This document shows positions 1 to 14,300 of a DNA stretch of 64,000 bases, piece by piece. Numbering within the stretch: position 1 is the stretch's first letter; each line of letters opens with the position of its first letter. Made by a program: the position numbers and the translations under genes. Source of the DNA: Angiostrongylus vasorum (taxonomy: Eukaryota > Nematoda > Chromadorea > Rhabditida > Metastrongylidae); NCBI GenBank assembly GCA_018806985.1, contig JADANN010000202.1, positions 2,340,001-2,404,000 on the forward strand. The letters run 5' to 3'. The notes under the pieces were generated by a model, which was not told where the DNA came from, did no database searches, and was given only the letters and a program-made list of their open reading frames with translations.

Positions 1-1239
1 TACAGTAACTTCATCATGCATTTGACAACTGTAGTCTGAAAGCTTTACTATGAAAAAATGCTTGGACGAGGAATTCCTAACAAACTCTTTAGGAACTGCT
101 TGTTACTGCTTTATTCCAAAACCTTAAATAACTGGTGATTTTCAGTTTTTCTTCCCTAGAACTTTCTGACCGAACTCTCTGGTTTCAGTGTTTTTGTAAG
201 CCTTAAAAAGAGTTCAACTCGTCAATCTTATGATTGCATGCATGCCAGATGTTCACAGATTGTTGTCAGAACGTGTTAGACTATGCAAATTCATTTTCTC
301 GGTAACCATTGCTGAAATTATTTGCTTACATATTTTTTCACTACTATATTTGACAACAACTATTCGAAGAGATCTTCATGTTTGTCGTTCTACATATGCT
401 TTCCTTATCCATTCGATGGTTTACGACTTCACTCACTTCGGTTGAGGGTGTGTTCGTGGATACTGAATAGCGAGGCGGCACAGCATGCGCTCGGCTACCA
501 ACGGGATTAACCAAACCATAAAACGGTTAGAGATTTCCATCTGGAAGCCCATGCAAGGCCTAACTAACCAATGACAGGGAATCGCTGTCACCGAATATGC
601 AAGGTTTTCTCACCACAGCAAGCTTTAATTAGACTCATATGAGTGAAGGATGACAGTGTGTGATAACGATCTGGAATTCTCTGCGACAGCTAGCATCAAA
701 CTCTTGGGAAGCAACCTCTCCTGCCTAACAAGCAAAAATACTAGTTAAGCAGAAAATGAACTGGAATCTGCAATATTCGTTGAAATACTGGACAACACGT
801 TGAAATTCGTTGAATATTCATACACTCAAGGTATTCATCCGTATTGTTACACAGTCGTCTAAACAGTGCCGAGTTGGTCTTGAGATGAAGAAAGAAAAGA
901 TGATGGACAATGAAAGCAAAAGGATAGTTCTTAACATCTATATTCACTTCTCATGAAAGATCGCACATTTACACTGTCACGCCTTACCACTTTTGGAAAA
1001 AATCTCGATGACTAGGTTATCTTCCGCTACAGACCGACCCCTCCAACAACTGAGAAATATGTTATTTCGCACGTAGATTAATCACTTTATGAAAGCATTT
1101 AAACGCACTCAAATCATGTGCTCCTAGATTCTTCACAAAACAACCTACCAGATGAGTTAAACCCGCGATAAACTGAGCAAGAAAAATAAACTATCTGATT
1201 CACACCAGCGGGAGTCGCAGTATTTTTTGAGACTGTGTA

Positions 1240-1660
1240 AGGTTTGTGATTGGCGTGCATTGCGGCGTGCCAACCGCGCACTTGTCGCCGTAGTGGTCGT
1301 GGTGATGGCTCTCGAGTGACCTCGACTGACCACCGACGGTGGTGTAGTGGCCAGCAGGGTGTCGTCAGCCGCCAATAGGGCGGAGAACCGACAGGCCGAC
1401 CGGAGGCCAACCGGCGGCAGATCGCCGACCCGACTGCTCGTCCGGAGCCGTCGGCAGCGGCGTCGCGCGCGTGCACCGACGTTGTAATGGAGTTGTTCGC
1501 ATTTGCATAGCGACGAGACAGCGAGCGAGGCGTTAGAGGGCGGACGAGAAGCCCGACGACAAAACACAACCCTCGTCCGTAGCGCTTTTTTACACTACGT
1601 TGCTCATCGCGCGCTGCTCGCTGTCACTGCCTTGGCTTACCGAGCTGCAACGGCTCCGCC
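1240..1660. promoter_or_regulatory. GC-rich, CpG-rich block upstream of deb-1
   Basis: This block is much richer in G, C and CpG than its AT-rich surroundings and lies about 0.7-1.1 kb upstream of the deb-1 start codon. Overlapping open frames on both strands look like by-products of composition. A promoter role is inference from position and base composition only. A similar GC-rich block precedes the SR-protein gene at about 37640-37800. Confidence 0.3.
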
Positions 1661-1735
1661 ATCACCACCACCACCGCCACCATCACCATCACCATCACCA
1701 TCGTCATCACCATCATCATCATCATCACCAATCAG
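1661..1735. repeat. CAC/CAT trinucleotide microsatellite
   Basis: An imperfect run of CAC, CAT and CCA triplets. It makes a Pro/Ser-rich reading on + and an Asp/Gly-rich reading on -, neither of which I regard as coding. Confidence 0.8.
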
Positions 1736-2316
1736 TCTTCCGGTCCACCACATCCCGTACTCCAAACCTCTTCCTGTAGGGCCATATCGATCGATTTGCG
1801 CCAATCTGTTCTCAGTTGATATGGTCCGTATTGATGTTTTGTTGGGAAATCGTCTTTTTTCCAGCTGTCGTTTTTTACGACATAGCGCTGTACACTTTCT
1901 CAAGGTCTTCTACTTGTAATTGATTTATGTGGTATACTGTCAGGCATTCTATTTATACTCATGTTTTGGTGCATTCATTGATTGAATCTTCAACCAAGTC
2001 CTTCACTTCTGAAGATCTCATTACGATTTCTTTATAGACTGTCTGTTTTTTTATGACTCCTTAGAATAGCATATGCTCGGAAAGCAGGGAAAAGGAGAGA
2101 AAGGACTGAAGACGAAAAGTGAAGTAATGAACGAGTCGCGTTGATTTGTTTGGCCCAGAGTTTGTTGGAAGATTTTTCTCAAAGAAAACTCTTCCAAGTC
2201 GAGTTATCTTGTCCCTTTTACAGTCTCCGCCGTCTCCTCAACGTCGCTATTCGTTTTTGAGCGTTGATTTCATACGGTATCGGTATTTCTTAGATGTGCA
2301 TGTTCTAGTCTGATCC

Positions 2317-2330
2317 GACATTTTTTTTAG
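2317..2330 (+). promoter_or_regulatory. Candidate 3' splice (trans-splice) acceptor of deb-1
   Basis: A run of eight T followed by AG ends at 2330, 45 nt before the deb-1 ATG. In nematodes such a site upstream of the first coding exon commonly accepts a spliced leader. It could equally be the end of an intron after an unseen 5' non-coding exon. Confidence 0.45.
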
Positions 2331-2375
2331 TGATGAACTGGTAATTACCGAACATCGTGACACGTCAAAAAAGTC

Positions 2376-5300
2376 ATGCCTGTGTTTCATACGAAGACAA
2401 TCGAGAGTATTCTCGAGCCGGTGGCTCAGCAGGTGTCTTTTTTCACTGTTTTTCCACATTTCTTGCTTCTTCATTGTGAATGTGCCCACTGTGTGTGACA
2501 AATTAACATCTTCTTTCTGTTTTGTACACAACCCAATCTGTTCTTGTATACGACGAGCTTCTGAAAAATGTCCATGGACCTGTTTTTGATTAGGTGGTGA
2601 GCATAGCGTCACTATCACTAATCATAGATAATTGTCTCATTATCCTCTTCTATCAACAGTCAATGAGACATATGACTGCCAGGCGAACTCAAGCAAAGTA
2701 CTGCACAACCTCTTAATCTCCGTTGGTGCATAGTTTGCTCGATAATGTGAAGTACTGACCGGAAATGGTTGACAACTTCCAGTCAGTACGTCGTATTCTT
2801 GACGTTGAAGGAGTCGTTTATGCTGGTCCTTGTTGTTCTACTATGCAGTCTGGTCGTAAGACGATTTATCATCGGTCATTCAGCTCACCTGGAATGTCTT
2901 TATAGTCTCAGCGGAATCCACGGAGCGCGTGGGGGTAAGCCGTGCCACTTTACTACACGATATATTTAGGGGTGGGCCGGCCGCCCTCTCGAGACTCATT
3001 GCGACTATCATTCAGAAACATCCGTCCGATAACAATGGTCGCACTACGAACGGTGACATAAAGGGAAAGTACCGAGAAAGAATTGTTGTATGGTATCAAT
3101 GACCTTATGTGCCCAAATGGCCATAGGCGTATTTGTGTACATGTATATACATATATAGTATATATATATATATATATATATATATGCATATATGTGTGTG
3201 TTAGTTTTCTTTTCTAAACAATCACATCATTTTTTTTGGACTATTAGTGAAAATTGAGGGGTACTTTGAACTATTTTGCGCCATTGATTATTATAGAACC
3301 TTAGTTGGTTTTTCAAACAGCTCTCATCTCTTAGTTGTTGGTAAAAGCAATGGCTCTATAACTCTAAGTGATCCTATTTAATATCTACTCCTTCACTGTT
3401 AAGCTAGGACGAGATAGATCAAGTGATTTATTCGACTGACATCTCGACGTTTTGGTCCTTTTGAGAGTCGATATCCACAGTCATTCATCTCTCGATGTGA
3501 GGTCTTTGTCGAGTCGAAGCTTCTTCAGTGGAGCATCGCTCGAGGGGGCAACCTTCCGGCGATGCTCTTATATACAGGACGGCTGTTTTTGCCAGCGACT
3601 ATTCGGTGATAATAACTCGTATTTTCCGGACAATCTATGCTGCGGAAGTCGGTGTCATCATCACCTGGCACGGAGTGTAACAATGTTTCAAAAGTCCTTT
3701 TATCCCTATTTGTATCTACTTCTGCGTATTTTTCATTGGTTTTTTATTGATTTATCAACTCGTTTCTTCCATGAACAACGATCACCAAGCCAGTGATGTC
3801 CAATTGTCAAGCGAATAGTCATGGCTGAGAGTTTTTCTTCTTTCGGTCAGCAACGATCTACTGTCAGTACGATCAATGTGGACCAAAATAAATAGTTACT
3901 TGTTTCCTTCCGCCTTTCTTTGTGTGGCCTTACTGATCGTTGCCTAATATTTGCAAAAAATCAATAATTTTACGCGCGTGCGCGCTCTCGAATGTGTGTG
4001 TGTTTTGGTGTGAGTGGGTGGGAGTTGCAAACAGAATTGGAGAGAGCGTCTACGGTTCGTTTCGTATCCCCCCTAAGAACTGGATTCGCACTCAGGAAAA
4101 TGTTTAGCCTCAAAAACACAAACCTTTCACTCAGCGCTATTCATCCATGAAATCGAAATTTTTGAGAGAAAATCGCAACAAACTCTCTGAGCGATCGCCG
4201 TGACCTCTTCAACAGGCATTATTGCTCAAAGTTTCTTCGGACCTGGAATGTTTTTTGCATTGTTCTTAATATTGCGAACCATCAACCCAACAGTGCATTC
4301 GAGATCTCGCTAGAGAGAAAACAAACATATGCGCAAATTTAAGGATTCCTATGTACGGTAGCTAAGACCGAAAATCACCTTTGGTAATATACTGGGGGTT
4401 TTTTTAGGAGGAGGGGAGAGATTCCATTCTTTGTAAAAAAAAGCGCTATACTACCTTTCTGTAGTGAATATTTCGCGATTACTGTAATATACAAGTGTAA
4501 TGGGAAAGACACAGCTTCATTGTGAAGAGCCAATCGAGTTGTGTAGTGTGTAACGGTTCAGCACTAGTAGAAAGTACCAACTTAGAAGAACGGTATTTAT
4601 AGAAATTCTGGAAAGGAAAAAAATAGAAAGGAAGAGTTTTGCAAATTCTCAACACGGTTGTAGTTGTATCGCACATAATACCCTGCGGTGAAAAATTGTA
4701 ATGGGCAGTAAAGGAAAAGTTAACATCGTGATTTCTACTGCAGCCTCAGCTTAACTGGGTTCACTGACGATTTGGGCTCCCCGGATCAATCCTGTTGACG
4801 GGTTTTTGCTGGTGCAACTGACAGAAAGCTAGGTGAGAGAAAGGCGAAACGAAGGACGCGCATGGTTTGGTGGTGAACGCGTTAGCCCCCGGAAAGGGTT
4901 ACAGGGCGTTCGTTCTCCACCCCCAGGCACCTACGATCCGGACTTTTGCAACAAATATCTCTGCACCGTTGTAGGAATTTTCTTTTCTTTTTCTATGAAC
5001 ATCTGTGTGGTTTTTAACTCATCAATCACCTAACAAGACATACGCTTTTACATCTATTGGCTTTCTAGATTGAACGAAATTGTTACCTTCTTTCTCTGTT
5101 AAAACAGAATTTCTCCTAACAACTTCCAAGGACGTTTTTGTTTTACTATATCTGAACTTATTTCTACTTTATTTTTGCGAGCATGTAATTCCTGGAGACA
5201 AGCATTTGATTCTAACTGTGCTACTATGAGATCTCTGCGCGTAGTCCACTCTTTCATCTTAGCATCGTAACGTTGTTGGCGGTGAAGACACTGTTTCTTT

Positions 5301-8300
5301 TGCGCTGCTCTGATGGTTGGGCTAGAATGTTTTTAAGTCTTTCATTGCAATCAGTTGTTGCACTTGTGATTTATAAACGTTTCCTGTTATTTTGCGAAAG
5401 ATCCATCAGATAGATAGTGAGAAACTCGTGCTAATGGTGTCCTGCTTTTCGCAGAACGTTTAGCTGCACAATAAAATTGAGCTGCTTGAATGGTTGAGCG
5501 ATCTGGATATCACTTACTGATATGCAGGTAATCTGGCGCTCATGCGCTAAGCCTTCATGGGATCGGATTAAGCAGAAGGAAAGGATCAAGAAATGAGAAT
5601 TCTACTCTTCAATAAACAAAAAGTCGCTTAAAATTAGGTGATTCGGGTAAAGTCGATGTTTGACATCCATAACGATATTTGACAAGATCCGTAGATGCAT
5701 GCTTCCTGACCTTCCAACATCATTCTGCATGTCAGTACAACTTGTGTTTGCGTCAGTTGGTTGCGCTTTCTCGCAGTTCAGTTTTAGTTACATTACGTGT
5801 TAGCTGTTGCGGATCGGAATGCCGATGACATCGAGCCACAACCAGCGGGTTCTGCTGCACTTTCTCGAGCCAGCAGTCGGCGTTCATTACCGGAGTTCAT
5901 CTATCCGGACACTGTTCGGCAACGGGTCACAGACGAGGATTGTCCTGTCTGTCAAATTATGCTGCCGAAGGGAAAGGACGGATGTGTACGTGTCGTGTTA
6001 TGTACTTATCATCAGGTGTCTCATAAATCGCTGCCAACTTTCGAGACATCTTGAAGATGTCGAACTCTCCTAATGGCGGAAAAAGCCTAACATGCGTCCG
6101 ATTTGTTGCTATGTATGCATTGATTTTCTGTGAAACTGTGCATGGGAAATGAGGTGCTTGTCGCTTAATGCAGCGACTTATGAGACATCATGAATGAAGA
6201 GGAGTCTTACTGTGTATGTACAGTGATTTTCGTCTTTATGTCAAATGAGCTTTGTGTTTAGGCTTATGTTATCGTATCAAAGTTTCCAATAGTTTCACCT
6301 ATTTTTATTTTCCTCCCTTCTACAATTTCTTCATGGCAGGGCATTACGCGAAATACAATCACAATGGTGCTGAGATATTTGCAAAACTCCGGACCGCAGG
6401 TGTCTGCGGTAGGGAACGAACGCGCTATTGTCCTTTCCGAGGGAGTAACGCGTTCACCACCACACCATGCGGGTGCTTCGTTTCGCCTGTCTCTCAGCTA
6501 GTTCTATCGATCTTTTTTGCCATCAGCAATCACCCGTCAGAGGGATTGATCCGGGCAGGCTAAATTGGCATTGAACGCAAGTATGTTGAGGGTGTAGTTG
6601 AAATCATAATGCTAACTTTTTTATTTCCACTGACTCCTGCGGTCCGGAGTTTTGCAAATATCTCGACACCATTGTGGTTTCACCTAGGTTTTTTTTCAGA
6701 ACTAGATAAAAGGTGTCTAACTTATCAAAAAGAACAAGTAAAGTATTCGAGTAAATTGATTTGTCTACTGAGCTTTTGCTATCCATCACAGCTGAATTAT
6801 TCCTTAACAGGGTTTCTAAGTCTCGAGGGACGAATGAACGACATTCATTATCCATCGTCTGAAATTAGATAATTAGTTGACCAATTGTTCATTCGAAATG
6901 AATTGTAAGCACATCAAAGTCCTTTCCGCTGTCTTGCTCTGAGTTCTTCCCGAATTTCTTGGAAGGTCACTTGTTTTTATATATTCTAGGTGTCACGTCT
7001 AGTGATTCTACACGAAGAAGCGGAAGATGGAAATGCAATGCCTGACCTTACTCGACCTGTCGGTCTTGTATCGAAGGCTGTCGACAATCTTATTAAGGTA
7101 CGGTAGGAAAGCATTTTTTCCAGTCTAGTTTTTATTTTGCATATGTCACCTTTTTCCATTGTATTTTATTTTTATTGATACTTTTTTGTGGTCGGTCCTT
7201 CACTGTTCCAAGAGTATGCATCTCACTCGTTGTATTCCTAACGTCTTGAGCGGTGCGGTAACTTCCTCCGAAAGATGGATTTCGTTACCTGAGATTACCT
7301 GAGACCTATTTTTTCGTTATTTTTATGACCTGTTTAGGTCTCGGTTTTACTATTGGTGTACAGTCTCATTGTTCTTCTTGTTATATCGGAATCTATTGGC
7401 TGATGACTTCTAAGGGAGCTTTCATTAAAGAATATTTGGTAGAATTCTATCTTTCGTGTCATTTGAAGCTGTTTGGTAAGCCTTCAGAAACAGTGCACAT
7501 GTTTTGAGTAGGGTGGTATTAAGCATTGTTTACAAATTCTTCAAAAATATACTTTTTTCGAATAGTTCTAAGGCTTCCACTAGAGGAGATTTTTTATTCC
7601 GGAGGAAATTAGTGGGAATTTTCTGGGCAAAAGAACATTTTTTTTCACAAACTAGGCCTTTTGTAATCCACTCGAAACGAAACTCAATCTTGTTATTGTT
7701 ACGGAACAAACTGATAGGCTATGAAAATGTCAAGGGAAAGAGATATTGTCCAGATAGCGTCAGGAATCGCGATAACTAGACGGTGTTAAAGGCTTCGTGG
7801 AATGTTCCCGCAGCCTATCACGGTATGCATCAAAAACCGCCAAGAAATCTGATTGTTTAGTGAGCGATAACTCGTTGAAGATGTTGGAACATCATGATGT
7901 TGCTACGACTTCCATCATACTACCAGTATTTCCCTGCGGCACATGTTGAATAGGATTATAGATTTCACATCGTTCCCCGTAATAGTTGCGGGGGCGTTCT
8001 GCGCCTGCCAGTCTCCACAAACCACATGTCTCGAGGTGTTTTCCCATCATTTGTTATACCATCTGGATGCCTTGGGTTGTACTTTGGTATTCATGAACCC
8101 GCTAAACTTCATTAATATTGTGTTTATAGTGTAAATTAGGTTGACAAGAAAGTTTCCAGACTCTGTAAACTCCTTTTCTTTTTAAAAAATTGGACACATT
8201 CGTAGACCTAAGAAGTCAGTGCGATTTGCGAACTTCATGTTAACTACCATAAAACCCTAAAACTCTGCGAAACACGTGGACAACTTATCTAGATAGGAAC

Positions 8301-11300
8301 AAATGAACTTCTTAGTCCTAGAGGGGCTCCCTAGTCAAAGCTTTTGTTTAATAGGTGGCTGGAGTAGGATAGTAGAGATTCTGAATGTATATATACACAT
8401 ATTTATAGAAAAATAAGAAAAAAGGTTATAAAAAACGTTTTGGCATCTGGGCGTCATGAAATTTTAACAAACACAGTTTGTACAATGGTTAGAAAGGGCT
8501 AGTTGAAACATTAGGGGGTGGATACCACAGTGGTAGTGATACCGAACATTACGAGCATGGTGCTGTTTCGCTCCCGCCCGAGGCTCACCAAGCCTGTCAT
8601 GCATCCGGGGTCGGAAAATCGGTGCCAGACTTATCCGGGAAAAAATTACTCTTCGCAATCCACTTGGAAGCGTTTCAGCCGGGCCATCTCAGGAGTTTAG
8701 TGAGAATCGACTCGATCAGCATTCTACGACATTCAAGAAGAAATGAAAATCCTCAAGCAGCAGCCGAAGCCACTCGTAAAATTGGAAATCCTTCGTGGAT
8801 GATGGATGCGAAGAGACGAACCTAATGAGATAGAGATAAATTCTGGGATCCACACAGTAGACGTGAAGACGGGTCTTATAAAATAAAATAAAAAAAATAA
8901 AAAAGAGTTGAAACGTCGTTCGGATGGGAACGGCAATTGATATGGTGGCAAAAAAAGATGAGTAACCGATGATTAATTTATATACGTGTGCTGTGTCTGC
9001 TGTCGCAGTCCGTCTTTGTTTCGAAGGTGACTGAACGTTTGACATTTCACGAGCAAACTCTTTCGTTGTTCTACGGGATGTTCGAATTGCTAGATACTTC
9101 CATGGAAACTGTTGCCATCAGGAGAGGAGGAGGAGGAGAGGAGAGAATTCTTAAACCATTAGGTTTAAGAATTTATTTTAGAAGGGTTTACTAGTTTAAG
9201 AAATAGCATTTAAAGTCTTTTCTTGGTACAATATTGCAAACTAAAGGGATCAGTTCTCGCTAATCCTTGAGTAACCGAGGCGAGCAGCAGTAAACTTTGT
9301 TTATCCCCGTGACCCCCAGCAGCCTTTCAGTGGACTTCGAACGAAAAACACAGAGTGCATGAAATTTTTCGCACGGTGCCCTTTTTAGAACTTTTTTTTT
9401 CCAGAAAAATTCAGCCACAGGTAGTTCGGGCCTTAAGGTGGCATAAATTTAGGGTTAGCTGGATTTTTCGATTTTCGGAGAATTTAGGTTCCGTCTTTAT
9501 CCATAGAAGTAAAAAATATTGAAGTCAGTATCTTCTCGGCAATATGATTCCTCCCTTTTACACATTGGGTTTGAACGTCTGGATCCGATGAACTCGTCAT
9601 ATATCGGCTGCTTGATTTCCGAAGTCTGAGTAAGGCAGAGTCTTCGTACTCAAATTCGTTCAGCTTCTCGATTACCACATGCGAATCTCAAATAGTGCTG
9701 GATTTGTATTGCTGTAGATTGAACCTTCTCGGTTAGCTAATGAGAGGTGTTTTAGACCAACACTTGATTCGTTTCCTCGACAACAGCTTGTAGTAGCGTT
9801 CTACTGTCGTAGTTTCATCTTCGTTCAACACATACCGTCCAACATGTATAGGCTTCGATCTATTTGATATTAAGCGCTTATCAGAATATGGGTCCTCTTC
9901 TCGCTTGTTGCAAAATCTTTGGCCGCTTTCCAGTTTTAACTAGCACATTTAAACTTGAAAATAAGCATTACTTGAAATAGGAACCATTGAAATTTTCAGA
10001 TCTTTTACTACAAGAAATAAGCTCTGTTACCCAGCTACCTATACGAAGTTATTATCTTATGATCGACCAAAACCGTCTTTTTCACTGTTTTCGTCAAAAC
10101 TCACGTTTCACTTAGCTAACGAATTGAATAAGAGGTATTTCTTCGCCCAGTAGGACACCGTAGTGCTCCCTAATGCTTGTTTTTCCAGTTGCCGTACTCG
10201 AATCGGAATTTCTACTTGGTACTTGAACTGCCCATCCTCACTGGTTGTGCGGGCCCCAGCATAATCACTGTTTTTCGGAGATTTGCTGGTTAAGCCATTG
10301 TGGTTCCCTGGAATCCCAAGATCAGCCTGGCCAAAGTCTGCCCCCAGGTCTTCACTACCACAGGCAGTCGCAGCACTTGTGGATCAGAGGGAAATTTGCC
10401 ACCATGCGACTTTGATACCAGGACGGTGGTGGATCCTGGTATTGGTTTACTCTTAGCTAGGCTTCCTGATGGAAACGCCGGACTCCATCTCAGCTTGGGA
10501 CTTGGGAGACCCTAGGGGGGGGACGAATCCCCGCTATATATAGCAGTCCGACACACAGGAACACCTCCCAGCCACTATGAGGCGATAAAGCGTTGGGAGA
10601 ATCGAAATTTTTAGGAATTCAAACTTTGTTTTGAACTTTTCTAAAATTCGAAATTCAAGGAATGTTTTGTAAAATGGCATGTGCACTGACTGCGTTAGGG
10701 CGAGGTCTCTTCTATAAATGTGTAACGTTCTTAACTCTTCAAATACTTAGTACTTAAGAAATGATTCTCAGTTATGGGGGAGCCAACATCCAGCATTTTG
10801 TGTTTCAAAATTCTTGTGGAAAAGCTAGGTATGTGTAGTGAAAAGCTCGGGAAGTCGTCTTATTGATGATCAAACTCGATTTTTTGTATGTATTCTACCA
10901 ATTCTGATTTCTAATGAGTAACTGTTCAGCGTCATCGTTCGTTGTAAAATATTAATTCTTCACGTAAATAATAATTAGACTCAAAGATCGTTTGACTGAG
11001 TTTTGCATAGGCAAGGGGGCCAGAATCTTCATAACGCCATCGTTTCTGCTCTCCATTGAGAGCTTAACAGTATATCAACTACTGAGCTTCGTCAATTTTC
11101 CTAGTTGCTGCGGAAAACTGTTCCTATGCTTACACCAAACGTTTCTGAGAGTTTTCTATGAGTCTACTTCTATCGAATTTCTTCACTTCAGTGGAGTCAA
11201 CGGTAGACTTAAGCTTCCTGCAACCTTTAAAAAACCATATGGACATTCGTCTCTAGATTTACAGTTGTCAAATCAACGATAACCAGTCCGTCGATGGAAA

Positions 11301-14300
11301 TGTCCTGAAAAGCGGCATTAGATGTTATGAGCATCTAGCGCAACATCACATCAACATTTTCACTTACAAGAAATACGCAAATATCACGGTGATTCATGCT
11401 AGAAAAAAATGTTGCGGATACATATGGAGCTAAAAAAAACCGAATAAGCCTTTGTAAGCTATAAGAGAGCGAAATTTATGCTTTAGAATTACGTGGTTAA
11501 CATTTGAAATGAACAGTCATATTGTCCAAAAAAGCTTATTTAATTTACCGCTTTACAATACAACATTTTAAGCTGGACACTCTCTATGTTCTTTGTCAAG
11601 TTAATTAGTGATAAGGCAAAGAAGAAGGCGCATGTGGCGCAGTGGTCGGAGGCGCTCTGCAACACACAGGTGAAATTGATCTCTGCGCCCATGGCCCACC
11701 AAGCCTTCCATCCCTCCGGAGTCGGCTAATTGGTGCCAGACTTGTCTGGGAGGATAGCAGCACTGGCTCGATATATCATTTGGCCACCGCGAGTCATTGT
11801 GAAGGCCAGATATGCATTCAATAACCTTCAACAGTGCTTAATGAAGTCGAATGCATGGCGCCTCCCTCAGGGGTTGATCAACGCCGAGAGTTTTTTTTAG
11901 CTTTTTAGGCTATGCAATAAAGTGCAAATCAAAAAAAGCGGAGTCAGAGAGCGTTGCGTTGCTAGAAAATCTGTGATCATCTGCCGAAATATGTTAAAGT
12001 CTACTGTTCTTGTGTACAAAATACTGCTATAATCGAAGTCAACATAACAGGGGACATTAAACTTTCCTCTAAACAGCACCATTTACCGGCAGACTCTATT
12101 TGTTAGTGGTAAGCATGGCTCTAACCACAACCGTAATACGCTAAGTCAATAAGGCATCAGCAGAACCGGCACATTGTCGCGAGTGTGGTCGATGCGACGC
12201 CAATTCGTCGAGACATACTCTAGTGAATATCACCACACCTACTGTTATCAGGTGAGGTATTGAACTCAGTGTTACTGCTTTAGGTCGGATATGACACCTG
12301 CAACTCTTCCGATGATCGTATTCTGCAGCAAGACATGCCACCAGCACTTCAAAGAGTCGAACACAGCTCTCGACTATTAGAAGATGCTTGTCATATGCTT
12401 AAGTCCGATCCGTTCTCAGTACCGGCCAGAAAGAAACTCATCGACGGCGCAAGAGGTATTCTTCAAGGAACCAGTGCGTTGCTGCTTTGTTTCGATGAGT
12501 CGGAGGTGGGAAATATCTGTGTTTGTTTGTTTAGTTTCTTTTGTGGATGGGAAGGGACTGAACTAGCTTCTATTTCAAAATATATGGGCGTGCTTTCAAA
12601 TGTGAGTAGTATTTCAACATCAAGCAAAAAGTCCATTAATATGTTTGCCCTTTCAGTTTAGGTTTTCACTAAAGAACTATCGGTGATCAACAATCAGCGC
12701 TAGGAGATTTTTCTTTTCTTGCCATAAAAAGAGTTTTTCAGGTTCGCAAAATCATTCGTGGCTGTCGCAAGGTGCTCGACTACCTCGCCGTCGCCGAAGT
12801 GATTGAGAGCATGGACGATTTGGCGCAATTTGTCAAGGTACGCTATGCCATTATTTATGGTATTACTCTCCCTAGAAAAAGTTAAAACTTCTCGAAAAAC
12901 AAGCCTACAGGTTTTCATCGTGGAATACAAACAATTTATTTAGATGAGTAATTAAAAAGATGAAGCTATTAGTGATTCAGCTGAGCTGTTGGGGGGACTA
13001 GTTTATGCACGCGGTTGTTTGATCAGCTGGGGTTATATCGAAACATGGGCAACTTTCTTTTTTTTCCTTTCTAGTTTTGTTTGTATAACTGGTACTAGTA
13101 ATCTTCTACACAAATCACCAACTCTTTTCTTTGTCCTTCTTTAGTATCACTTGAATACGACCCTTTTGATGTGTATGATTTGTGGAATAAGCAACTGGAA
13201 TAGCAACCAGACAGCTTTCAGGATATCACTCCATGGCTTTCACGAGTCTCATCCGACGTGACAAATCGGCAAGCAGAACTCACTCATCAAGTTCATAGAG
13301 ATATACTATGCCGGTAAGAGCTTATCCGTTTTTTTGCAAAGTAGGGAAGAATTCGCTCCACTATTTTGTAGATGAAGGCAACGTTTTCAAGATGAACTAT
13401 TCAAGACAAAATGAGTGTTGAGTTCAATCTCTGTGTGGACGCCTTTCATTTAGGTCTATAAAAAAGCGGCCATTTCCCTTGATATTTTGCAATATCATCA
13501 TTACCTTTCTAAACTAAATATTGTGTTGTACTGATGAATAATAGCACCTTTTGTAAGAGGTCGTTTAATTTTCCTGGAAAATTTCTTTTTCTCTATTTGT
13601 AACCAAGCCATATCATGCGCAGAGAGAGTTCATTGGTGTCATTTCAGATGTTTGGATCAAATACGAACGCTTTCACCTATTCTCATTTGTTCCATGAAGA
13701 TCTTTATTCAGCTCGGTCAGGATCAACATCGTGGGCAAGCAGAAGCCGCTGAGAATAGGTAGGAAAGATTGTTGGTTCCGTAATCGAAGTCATATTGTTA
13801 CTAATTTTTTGGGCAGTCTGCGTTTCTAATTGTACTTCTAGTACGGTCATGGAAAAGAATTTGCTATTTTTCCACAGGTATAGTGCAGACAATTTTTACT
13901 TGTTGCTGTTTACTGCATTGGACAGTTCTGTTCTTGCTTTCTTTCTTCTATATCACTTGTACCATCTGTAACCTCATTAATCATCGGGTTACTTGAGCGG
14001 ACACTAGTAGAATCTCCGTTCGTCACTACCATGCCTCAGAACTTATGCTAAACATTGTGAGCTCAAGGGTTCTCACCTATTCTGTTTGAGGTTCTTTATT
14101 TTTACTGCACTTTACGAAAAAGCCGTCAGTAGCAGTCGGTGAGCTCTGCCGTATTATAAATTTAGTATTAACTGAACTTCCCGATGAAAATGCTGAGCTC
14201 CTCAGCCTAAGCTGCCTTCCTTGGAAAACGCACTCTGAACCTTATTTTATACTTACCACCTTTATTTTGCACTTGGATACCATGAAACACCCGTGATCCA

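Larger units (their letters stand above)
1..2330. other. 5' flank of deb-1, no gene supported
   Basis: No open frame here shows recognisable protein content or splice-compatible exons. The first 1.2 kb is AT-rich and featureless to my reading. The rest contains a GC-rich block and a trinucleotide microsatellite, both listed separately. The stretch probably includes the deb-1 promoter because the first coding exon starts at 2376, but no specific promoter element could be identified. Confidence 0.5.
2433..6989 (+). other. deb-1 intron 1 (4.6 kb), otherwise unassigned
   Basis: The intron separates the 19-codon first coding exon from exon 2. It contains the TA microsatellite, two Rep-D copies and an exon-like ORF at 5788-5985, listed separately. 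The remaining sequence is AT-rich and shows no further gene that I can support. Confidence 0.7.
7098..12283 (+). other. deb-1 intron 2 (5.2 kb)
   Basis: The largest deb-1 intron. It holds a Rep-B, a Rep-C and a Rep-A copy (listed). Outside these I see only AT-rich DNA and short open frames with no family resemblance. Confidence 0.75.

Noticed and set aside
1503..1919. 138-codon Pro/Ser-rich open frame
   Set aside because: It is created by the CAC/CAT microsatellite and GC-rich flank; a - strand frame over the same bases is also open, and no domain is seen.
11629..11700. Possible tRNA gene from the A-box TGGCGCAGTGG
   Set aside because: No cloverleaf can be closed and the sequence belongs to a dispersed family, so it is a tRNA-derived SINE head.
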